64,000 nucleotides of DNA from Aquincola tertiaricarbonis. GTDB taxonomy: Bacteria; Pseudomonadota; Gammaproteobacteria; Burkholderiales; Burkholderiaceae_C. Shown one piece after another: positions 1 to 7,142 of the stretch (position 1 is the stretch's first letter; each line of letters opens with the position of its first letter). Made by a program: the position numbers and the translations under genes. The stretch is from the NCBI RefSeq assembly GCF_023573145.1, contig NZ_CP097635.1, positions 2,356,001-2,420,000 of the forward strand, in the 5' to 3' direction. The notes below the pieces were generated by a model. The model worked only from the letters and a program-made list of their open reading frames with translations, was not told where the DNA came from and did no database searches.

Positions 1-438
1 CAACAGGTGCCGCAGCACGAAGACGGTGGCAAAGCCGGCGCTCATGAAGGCCAGCGTGGCGGCCAGTGACCGCGGTGACAGCCGGGACAGGCCGCACACC
101 CCATGCCCGCTGGTGCAGCCGCTGCCGTAGCGTGTGCCCACGCCCACCAGCAGCCCGGCGGCCACCAGCGTGCCGGTGCCCGCTTCGATGTGCGGCACGG
201 GCAGCGGGCCCAGCAGCAGCCAGTACAGCAGCGGTGCCAGCAGCAGCCCCGCGACGAAGGCCGCGCGCCAGCCGATGTCGCCCGCGCGTGGCCGCAGCAG
301 CCCGCCCAGCACGCCGCTGATGCCGGCGATGCGGCCATTGAGCAGCACGAACGAGGCGGCCGCCAGGCCGATCAGCAGGCCGCCCAGCAGCGCGCTGATC
401 GGGGTGAAAGCAGGCCAGTCGATGTGGAACGGCTGCAT
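1..438 (-). CDS. YeeE/YedE-family sulfur-compound permease (partial, 3' end off window)
   Basis: Integral membrane protein of the YeeE/YedE family, whose members import thiosulfate or related sulfur species. Only the first 146 residues lie in the window. Hydrophobic helices alternate with the family signature GSGCTSGHGVCGLSRLS at about residues 105-121; its two cysteines (C108, C115) are typical of the substrate path. The ATG at 436-438 has a GGAGG four bases upstream, which fixes the start. It begins 19 nt after the stop of the upstream ArsR-type repressor, so the two are almost certainly one operon, an arrangement known for BigR-type sulfide regulons. The substrate is inferred from the family only. 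Confidence 0.88.
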   Translation of the reverse strand, partial: MQPFHIDWPAFTPISALLGGLLIGLAAASFVLLNGRIAGISGVLGGLLRPRAGDIGWRAAFVAGLLLAPLLYWLLLGPLPVPHIEAGTGTLVAAGLLVGVGTRYGSGCTSGHGVCGLSRLSPRSLAATLAFMSAGFATVFVLRHLL

Positions 439-457
439 GGGACCTCCGGGGTGGATG

Positions 458-772
458 TCAGGGCTGCGGGCAGTAGAGGGCCGCCAGCACCGACAGGATG
501 CCCAGCAGCCGCTCGTCGGCCACGCTGTAGAAGATCTGCTTGCCCTGGCGGCGGGTGTTGACCACGCCTTCGGTGCGCAGCACGCCCAGCTGCTGCGACA
601 GCGTGGGCTGGCGGATGCCCAGCGCCGCTTCCAGGTCGCCCACGCATTGCTCGCCCCGCGACAGCTGACACAGCAGCAGCAGTCGCTCTTCGTTGGCCAG
701 CAGCTTGAGCGCGGCCACCGCCTCGCCGGCGGCCTGCCGCAGCGCCTGGGGATCGAGCGAGGAGGGGTCCAT
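458..772 (-). CDS. ArsR-family winged-helix repressor, BigR/SqrR-like (sulfide/persulfide sensing)
   Basis: A 104-residue ArsR/SmtB-type repressor with recognition region QPTLSQQLGVLRTEGVV (about residues 55-71). Cysteines at C35 and C101 are 66 residues apart, the same spacing as the redox pair of SqrR (C41/C107) and BigR (C42/C108). Those proteins release DNA when persulfides cross-link the pair. A third cysteine, C43, is also present. There is no metal-site ELCVCDL motif, which argues against arsenic sensing. The start is taken as the ATG at 770-772; in-frame TTG codons further upstream would add residues. A perfect palindrome abuts the start, suggesting autorepression together with the yeeE-like gene that follows. 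Confidence 0.85.
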   Translation of the reverse strand: MDPSSLDPQALRQAAGEAVAALKLLANEERLLLLCQLSRGEQCVGDLEAALGIRQPTLSQQLGVLRTEGVVNTRRQGKQIFYSVADERLLGILSVLAALYCPQP

Positions 773-807
773 GACCGACAATATATCTCCCGATATATTG
801 TCGGTCA
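772..807. promoter_or_regulatory. Perfect 16-bp inverted repeat: likely operator of the BigR/SqrR-like repressor
   Basis: Arms TGACCGACAATATATC (772-787) and its exact complement (792-807) flank TCCC. The AT-rich core stands out in a very GC-rich window. It ends at the first base of the repressor ATG, so the bound protein would cover the translation-start region and probably the promoter of the repressor-permease operon. AT-rich palindromes are known for BigR-type regulators. That this protein binds here is inference. Confidence 0.75.
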
Positions 808-823
808 ATGAAGTGAATGGAAC

Positions 824-1588
<765 letters not shown>

Positions 1589-1732
1589 GGTGTGCAGTGG
1601 CGCCACGCTGCGGCGGGGCCGCAGGTGCGCATGGTTTGTTGTGATGAAAAGGGGTACAGCGCGAGACAGCTTGCCGGCTGCACGTGGCAACCGCAAGACG
1701 GGCAGCACCGGAGAGGCGGCCGCCGCCCGGCA

Positions 1733-2077
1733 TCAGGCGGCGAGGCAGGGCGGTCGTTGCAGGCCGTCCAGGTAGGGCGGCAGCGGTATGGCGGCGGCGC
1801 GGCCGCGCCGCCACACGGTGGCGGCGGGCCGGCTGGGCCAGGTGGGGGCCGCGGCGGGCAGCACGCCGGGTGCATCGCCCAGGCCGTCCAGGCCGCTGTG
1901 CGGCAGGCCGCCGCCGTCGGCGCCGATCGGCGCCTCATCCGCGGCAGCCAGGCTCAGGCCGCAGGCCAGCTCCAGCGCGTCGGCAGCGCCCAGCAGGGGC
2001 AGCGGCTCCACATGCGCAGCTGCGCCGGTGCACAGCAGCACCAGCGCAACGAGGAAGGCGATGAGCCGCGGATGCAT
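1733..2077 (-). CDS. Small secreted protein of unknown function
   Basis: A 114-residue reading frame starting MHPRLIAFLVALVLLCTGAAA, a good Sec signal peptide with cleavage after AAA. The mature part is rich in Ala, Gly, Pro and Leu, with a Pro-rich end (AAIPLPPYLDGLQRPPCLAA) and one remaining Cys. I recognise no domain. No strong ribosome-binding site is visible. The signal peptide is the main support that it is real. It lies between the lipoprotein gene and terC on the same strand, with no sign of a shared function. Confidence 0.5.
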   Translation of the reverse strand: MHPRLIAFLVALVLLCTGAAAHVEPLPLLGAADALELACGLSLAAADEAPIGADGGGLPHSGLDGLGDAPGVLPAAAPTWPSRPAATVWRRGRAAAIPLPPYLDGLQRPPCLAA

Positions 2078-2141
2078 GGGGCTGCGATTCTAAGAGTCGC
2101 CTCCGCGCCGCGATCCGCGGGTGTTACGTACGGGCCCGGGC

Positions 2142-2417
2142 TTACTTGTTCTGGGCCGGGGTCACTTCCACCTTGGGCACTTCGATCGTGCGCTCTTCCT
2201 TCTTGATGGTGGGCACTTCCACCGTCTTCTGCTCCGTGGTCACGTTGACGTCGGGCGTCTTCACGTCGTACTTGGGCAGCGTCACGTTGCCTTCGCGCTC
2301 CTTTTCCACGCTGTACTTGGGCAGCGTGACGTCGCCTTCCTGGGTCTTCTGCACGTCGCAGGCGGCCAGGCCCAGGGTGCCGATCAGGGCGGCGGAAACA
2401 AGTGCGATGCGAACCAT
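2142..2417 (-). CDS. Small lipoprotein with internal VTLPKY repeats
   Basis: A 91-residue protein with a lipoprotein signal (MVRIALVSAALIGTLGLAAC; Cys20 is the predicted acylated residue). The mature part is highly charged and built of short repeats: EGDVTLPKY and EGNVTLPKY, followed by KTVEVPTIKKE and RTIEVPKVEV. This suggests an extended beta-rich periplasmic chain. AGGAG seven bases before ATG supports the start. It is tentatively a PRC/outer-membrane-stress type small lipoprotein; I do not recognise a named family. It follows the LOV kinase gene by 122 nt and may have its own promoter. Confidence 0.75.
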   Translation of the reverse strand: MVRIALVSAALIGTLGLAACDVQKTQEGDVTLPKYSVEKEREGNVTLPKYDVKTPDVNVTTEQKTVEVPTIKKEERTIEVPKVEVTPAQNK

Positions 2418-2539
2418 GGTGATCTCCTCTTGGTAGGTGGTGGAAGCCGGTGAAAGGATTGTTCTCGGGGCTTGCCGCCGGCGGTGTGGGACAGCTCCGG
2501 CACCGGCGGTAGGACGCCCGCGCTCGGCGGGCGAGGTGT

Positions 2540-4156
2540 TCAGCTGGTGCCGCCGCTGCCGTCCAGCGTGGTGCGCACCTTGCGCGTCAAGTCGCTCTGC
2601 GAATAGGGCTTGAAGATCATGTCGTAGTGGGTGCCGCCCCAGCGGTCGGGGGTGGAGTCGGCAAAGCCCGTCATCAGCAGCACCTTGAGGTCGGGCCGGC
2701 GCGCCTGCGCTTCGCGGGCCAGCATCACGCCGTTCATGCCGCCGGGCATGATCAGGTCGGTCAGCAGCAGGTCGAAGGGGCCGTCGGTGTCCAGCAGGTC
2801 CAGCGCTTCGCGGGCCGAGCCGCACTCCATCGCGGTGTAGCCGGCCTCGCGCAGCATCATCGCGGCCATCTCGGCGATCTCGCGGCGGTCGTCCACCACC
2901 AGCACCCGCTCGTCGCCCTGCGCGGCGCGGCCGGTGGTGGTGGTCACCGGCTTGCTGACGAAGTCGGACGTGGCCGGGAAGTACAGCCGCACCGTGGTGC
3001 CGGCACCCACCTCGGAGTAGATGTTGGCGGCGCCGCCGCTCTGCTTGGCAAAGCCGTACACCATGGACAGGCCCAGGCCGGTGCCGTGGCCTTCGTCCTT
3101 GGTGGTGAAGAACGGGTCCATCACCCGCGGCAGCAGCTCGGGCGCGATGCCGCTGCCGTTGTCGGTGACCGCGATGCGCACGAAGCGCCCCAGCGAGGGC
3201 ACGCCATGGGCATGGGCATCGTCGGCCGAGACTTCCACGTTCTCGGTGCGGATGGTCAGCAGCCCGCCGCCGGGCATCGCGTCACGTGCATTGAGCAGCA
3301 GGTTCAGCAGCGCCACCTCGGCCTGGGTGGGGTCGATGCGGCAGTTCCACAGCTGCGGTTCCAGCTCGGTCTTGAGCGTGATGCCGTCGCCCAGCGTGCG
3401 CTTGGCCAGGTCGGTGGTGCTCAGCGTCAGGTCGTTGAGGTTGATCACCCGGCCGCGCAGCTGCTGCTTGCGCGCAAAGGCCAGCAGCTGTTGCGTCAGC
3501 ATCGCCGACTTGCGGGTGGCCTCGCGGGCGTTGGACAGCGCCTTGGTCAGCCCCGCGTCCGTCACGCCGCCGGTCTTGAAGCGGCGGGTCATCACGTCCA
3601 GGTTGCCCAGGATCAGCTGCAGCAGGTTGTTGAAATCGTGCGCGATGCCGCCGGTGAGCTGGCCCAGCGCCTCCATCTTCTGCGCCTGGCCCAGGGCCGA
3701 TTCCGCGTCCTTGCGGCGGCTGACGTCCAGCTGCGACGAGAAGAAATAGATCAGCTCGCCCGCATGGTTGCGCAGCGGCGTGACGAACAGCGCGTTCCAG
3801 AAGCTGCTGCCGTCCTTGCGGTAGTTCAGCAGCTCGGTGGCGTACTCGCGCTCGGCGGCGATGTGGCGGCGCACCTCGGCCACCGCATGCGGGTCGGTGT
3901 CGGGGCCCTGCAGGAAGCGGCAGTTGTGGCCCAGGATCTCGTCCTGGGAGTAGCCCGTCATCTCCAGGAAGGCGTTGTTCGCGAAGACGATGGGGTTGTC
4001 GGGCAGCCGCGGGTCGGTGATGACCATCGGCATGCGCGTGGTTTCCACTGCGGCGAAAAAGATGTCGCGCCCTGCCGGGCCCGAGCCGAAGCCTTCGGTG
4101 TCCAGCGCGACCGGCGGGTGCTTCGGGGTGGGGCGGGATGTGCTGGCCAAGGGCAT
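2540..4156 (-). CDS. LOV-domain hybrid histidine kinase (blue-light sensor kinase with C-terminal receiver)
   Basis: A 538-residue soluble kinase with no membrane segment. Residues ~30-148 form a LOV-type PAS domain with the flavin-adduct motif GHNCRFLQG (C79) and the flavin-contacting Gln in FFSSQLDVS (Q142), so it should form the cysteinyl-FMN photoadduct. Residues ~155-235 form the dimerisation domain with phospho-acceptor H173 (GGIAHDFNNLL). Residues ~265-395 are the HATPase (N box LLNARDAM, G1 DNGSGI, G2 GHGTGLGLSM). Residues ~415-530 are a receiver with phospho-acceptor D467 (LLLTDLIMP) and K516. The layout matches plant-pathogen LOV kinases. The ATG at 4154-4156 directly follows AAGGA, so an in-frame TTG six bases on is a possible start. 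No separate response regulator is adjacent. Confidence 0.93.
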   Translation of the reverse strand: MPLASTSRPTPKHPPVALDTEGFGSGPAGRDIFFAAVETTRMPMVITDPRLPDNPIVFANNAFLEMTGYSQDEILGHNCRFLQGPDTDPHAVAEVRRHIAAEREYATELLNYRKDGSSFWNALFVTPLRNHAGELIYFFSSQLDVSRRKDAESALGQAQKMEALGQLTGGIAHDFNNLLQLILGNLDVMTRRFKTGGVTDAGLTKALSNAREATRKSAMLTQQLLAFARKQQLRGRVINLNDLTLSTTDLAKRTLGDGITLKTELEPQLWNCRIDPTQAEVALLNLLLNARDAMPGGGLLTIRTENVEVSADDAHAHGVPSLGRFVRIAVTDNGSGIAPELLPRVMDPFFTTKDEGHGTGLGLSMVYGFAKQSGGAANIYSEVGAGTTVRLYFPATSDFVSKPVTTTTGRAAQGDERVLVVDDRREIAEMAAMMLREAGYTAMECGSAREALDLLDTDGPFDLLLTDLIMPGGMNGVMLAREAQARRPDLKVLLMTGFADSTPDRWGGTHYDMIFKPYSQSDLTRKVRTTLDGSGGTS

Positions 4157-4299
4157 TCCTTTGCGAAGGTCGTTCGCAACGAAATCTATCCATGGCCGGG
4201 TGTAGCCCGTGTCAGCGATCGCCGACAGATCAGGTCGCCCAGCGCCGCCTGTGGTGGCCGGCGCTGGCCTTTGCCGCTGTCTTTTGCCGCAGTTGGGGG

Positions 4300-5685
4300 T
4301 CAGGGCAGGGCGGTGATGCGCCCGTCGGGCCCCAGCGTCCACAGCCCGGTCAGTCCGTCGGCGCCATCGGCCACGAAGAACACCGTGTCGCCCACCCGCG
4401 TGAAGTCGTGCGGGTAGCTGCTGCCGGACCCGGTGTTCAGGTCGGCCAGCAGGCGGGTGCCGGCGGCCGTGCCGTCGCTGGTGTGCAGCTCATAGCCCTG
4501 CTGCGGATGCAGCGCCGCGAACAGCAGCCGCCCACCATGCGCCCACAGCCGGTTGGGCGCCGAAGGGCCGGGGCCTGGCACCAGGTCGGCCACCAGCCGT
4601 GTGCCTTCGCGCCGGCCGTCGGTGGCCCACAGCTCGGCGCCATGCACGCCGTCGTTGGCGCTGAAGTACAGCAGCTCGCCGGCAGGCGTCAGGAAGCTGG
4701 GCACCGCATGCCCCGGCCCGGGCGCGATGTCGGCCACCAGCTGCAGCTGCCGGCCTTCGCCGTCGCTGCGCCACAGCTCGGTGCCGTGGCGTCCGTCGTC
4801 GGCGGCGAAGTACAGCGCGCCCCGCCAGGCCGTGAGGTAGCGCGGCTGGGCGCCGGGCTCGCCGGGGCGCAGGTCGGCCACCAGGCGGGTGCCGGCGGCA
4901 GTGCCGTCGCTGGTCCACAGCTCGGCGCCATGGCGACCGTCGTCGGCCACGAAGAAGAGCCGGCCCTCCAGCACCACCAGCTGCTGCGGCTGCGAAGCGG
5001 CGCTGCCGGGGCGGATGTCCTTGACCAGCCGCGTGCCTTCGCGGGTGCCGTCGGTCACCCACAGCTCCGCGCCATGGCTGCCATCGTCGGCCACGAAGTA
5101 GAGCTGGTCGCCCACGGCGGTGAACTGCCGTGGCGACGAGCCGCCGGGGCCGGGGTTCAGGTCGACCAGCAGCCGCGTGCTGGCCGCTTCGCCGCGGCTG
5201 GCCCACAGCTCGAAGCCGTGGCGGCCGTCGTCGGCCGAAAACAGCAGTTGCCCACCCAGCACCGCCAGGTGGTTGGGCAAGCCGTCACCGGCACCGGGCT
5301 GGATGTCCGCTACCTGCCGGGTGTCGGCCTCGGTGCCATCGGTGCGCCACAGCTCCAGCCCGCTGCGGCCGTCGTTGGCGGTGAAGAACAGCGCGCCGCC
5401 GGCACCGGGCTCACCCAGGCGGGTGAAGCCGCTCGGGTAGCTGCTCTGCGGCCCGGGGCGTATGTCCACCAGCCGCTTCGGTGGCGTGCCACCGGCCTCG
5501 GCCCGCCACAGCTCCAGGCCGCTGCGGCCGTCGTTCATCGCGAACAGCAACGCGCTGCCGAAGGCGGCCGGCGCCGCCGGGGCGGTGCCGCCTGGAGCGG
5601 GCTGGGCCCCCAGCGGCCGGCCCAGCAGGGTGGCGGCCGCGGCCAGCACCATGCCGGCGGCCAGCAGGCGGGCCCGGCGGCTCAT
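4300..5685 (-). CDS. Secreted ELWxxDGT-repeat (beta-propeller-like) protein
   Basis: A 461-residue protein with an N-terminal signal (ARLLAAGMVLAAAATLLG). Eight full repeats of about 48 residues and a degenerate ninth make up almost the whole mature chain. Each repeat follows the pattern LxFxADDGxHGxELWxxDGTxxGTxLVxDIxPG, known as the ELWxxDGT or hyalin-like repeat of bacterial surface proteins. The unit count would suit a beta-propeller. The start overlaps the stop of the PEP-CTERM gene upstream by 4 nt (TCAT at 5682-5685), so it is the last gene of that operon. No catalytic motif is visible; a structural or ligand-binding surface role is inferred. Confidence 0.85.
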   Translation of the reverse strand: MSRRARLLAAGMVLAAAATLLGRPLGAQPAPGGTAPAAPAAFGSALLFAMNDGRSGLELWRAEAGGTPPKRLVDIRPGPQSSYPSGFTRLGEPGAGGALFFTANDGRSGLELWRTDGTEADTRQVADIQPGAGDGLPNHLAVLGGQLLFSADDGRHGFELWASRGEAASTRLLVDLNPGPGGSSPRQFTAVGDQLYFVADDGSHGAELWVTDGTREGTRLVKDIRPGSAASQPQQLVVLEGRLFFVADDGRHGAELWTSDGTAAGTRLVADLRPGEPGAQPRYLTAWRGALYFAADDGRHGTELWRSDGEGRQLQLVADIAPGPGHAVPSFLTPAGELLYFSANDGVHGAELWATDGRREGTRLVADLVPGPGPSAPNRLWAHGGRLLFAALHPQQGYELHTSDGTAAGTRLLADLNTGSGSSYPHDFTRVGDTVFFVADGADGLTGLWTLGPDGRITALP

Positions 5686-6362
5686 CGCGCCACCGCCCCC
5701 GTGGCGGCGCGGCTGCGGCGGCGGGCCACCAGCCCCAGCATCGCCAGGCCCGCCAGCGACAGGGCCACCGTGCCGGGCTCCGGCACCGCCGGGATGGTGT
5801 GGATGCCGGCTACCAGCTGCAGCTGCGGCCGTGAGCCGCGGGTGTCGAAGTCCATGCCGATCTGGATCTGCGAGATCGTCGCCCCTGGCGCGATGCCGAA
5901 GAAGTCCAGGTCCAGCATGGTCATGTTGACGTTGTAGTCGTCGACGATGGTGGTGGTTTCGGTGGTGAAGTACTGGCGGGTGATGCCGTTGATGGTGATG
6001 CGGAAGCTGTCGAAGCCCTCCTGCGAATACTCGTAGGCCTCATGACCGCGCTCGAACAGCGCCAGGTCGTTGCCGCTGCCGTTGACCACCAGCCGGTCGG
6101 TGAAACCCAGCACCACCTGGGCGCCCGGCGTCATCGACATCGCCCAGGTGGACAGGCTGTTGTCGGTGAGTGCCTCAGCCACCGAGCCACCCGAGGTGGT
6201 GAACACCCCGGTGGACGAGATCAGCGTGTCGGCAAAGCCGGCTTCATCGAGCTGCAGGCCGCCGATGTCCAGCGCTTGGGCGGCCGGCGCGGCCAGCAGG
6301 GCGCCGGCCAGGGCGGTGGAGAGGCCCGCCAGGCGGGCGATCGTCATCGAGCGCCGACTCAT
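5682..6362 (-). CDS. PEP-CTERM sorting-domain protein
   Basis: A 226-residue exported protein. It has an N-terminal signal (TALAGALLAAPAAQA) and ends in the PEP-CTERM sorting signal: VPEPGT, a hydrophobic helix, then ARRRSRA. Proteins with this tail are processed by exosortase and anchored at or released from the surface of exopolysaccharide-producing Gram-negatives. The middle (about 60-190) is Thr- and Asp-rich beta structure with no catalytic motif I recognise. The start MSRRSMT overlaps the preceding stop by 4 nt and the stop overlaps the following start by 4 nt, so translation is coupled in both directions. No exosortase gene is in this window. Confidence 0.88.
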   Translation of the reverse strand: MSRRSMTIARLAGLSTALAGALLAAPAAQALDIGGLQLDEAGFADTLISSTGVFTTSGGSVAEALTDNSLSTWAMSMTPGAQVVLGFTDRLVVNGSGNDLALFERGHEAYEYSQEGFDSFRITINGITRQYFTTETTTIVDDYNVNMTMLDLDFFGIAPGATISQIQIGMDFDTRGSRPQLQLVAGIHTIPAVPEPGTVALSLAGLAMLGLVARRRSRAATGAVAR

Positions 6363-7126
6363 GCCGCCACCCCCTTTGCACGGCGCTGCTGGCGCAGCCG
6401 CCAGCCGCCCAGCAAGCCCAGGCCGGCCAGCATCAGCGCCCATTCGCCCGGCTCGGGCACCGCCGCGGCGATGGCCGTGCCGTAGGCATTGGCGGTGAAG
6501 TTGTAGTAGCCCACGTCGCCCGCGCCGGCCAGGTTCACGGTGTAGGTGAAGCTGCCGCTGCGGGTGCCGCTGCTGCCTTCGGCGGTGAACACCTTGTCGG
6601 TGAAGCTGCCGGTGGTGTTGTCGTTGTAGTTGCCGGCATCGAACACCAGCTGCGAGAAGGCGTAGGTGGTCAGCGGGTCGCCGGCCGGGGCGTTGGCCGT
6701 CAGTGTGTAGTTGACGGTGAAGGTCACGCTGCCCGCCTGGGACAGCGAGAACTCACCCAGCTGCAGCGCATTGGCCAGGCCCACGTGCGGCTGCGCCGTG
6801 CCATCCACGAAAAAGGGGGTGGCGCTGGCCGCGCCCTGCAGCAGGCCAGCGGTGGTGGCCGACACCTGCGCGCCGGCATGCGCCACTTGTGTAGACAAGC
6901 TGGCGTCGCTGCGGTCGCCGGTCAGGCCGTCGATCTGGTTGCCGCCGAGGCCGCCGGCCTCGCGCGATTCGACGTACAGGTCCTGGTAGCCGCCCAGCCA
7001 GGTGAGCGTGCCCCCCGAGACGACGTGCGAGAACGAGGTGATCTGGAACGAGGCGCCGACCTGCGCCAGCGCGCCGGTCGAGCCGAGGGCGAGCGCGATG
7101 GCCGCGCCCAGCATGTTGAGCTTCAT
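6359..7126 (-). CDS. PEP-CTERM sorting-domain protein
   Basis: A 255-residue exported protein with signal peptide MKLNMLGAAIALALGSTGALA. A Ser/Thr/Gly-rich beta domain follows (motif NYTLTANAPAGDPLTTYAFS), and the sorting tail is VPEPGEWALMLAGLGLLGG plus RLRQQRRAK. AGGAGG sits eight bases before the ATG. It starts 16 nt after the PQQ-type dehydrogenase and overlaps the next PEP-CTERM gene by 4 nt. The tight packing with an oxidoreductase suggests that both act at the cell surface. No function is assigned to the body of the protein. Confidence 0.88.
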   Translation of the reverse strand: MKLNMLGAAIALALGSTGALAQVGASFQITSFSHVVSGGTLTWLGGYQDLYVESREAGGLGGNQIDGLTGDRSDASLSTQVAHAGAQVSATTAGLLQGAASATPFFVDGTAQPHVGLANALQLGEFSLSQAGSVTFTVNYTLTANAPAGDPLTTYAFSQLVFDAGNYNDNTTGSFTDKVFTAEGSSGTRSGSFTYTVNLAGAGDVGYYNFTANAYGTAIAAAVPEPGEWALMLAGLGLLGGWRLRQQRRAKGVAA

Positions 7127-7142
7127 GAGGATCCTCCTGGCG

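Noticed and set aside
1589..1732. Possible yybP-ykoY manganese riboswitch before the TerC gene
   Set aside because: I did not find the conserved loop sequences of that class; only ordinary GC-rich DNA is seen.
2627..4417. Nearly 600-codon plus-strand open frame opposite the LOV kinase
   Set aside because: Low-complexity His/Gln/Arg composition and no recognisable motif; it mirrors the kinase codons.
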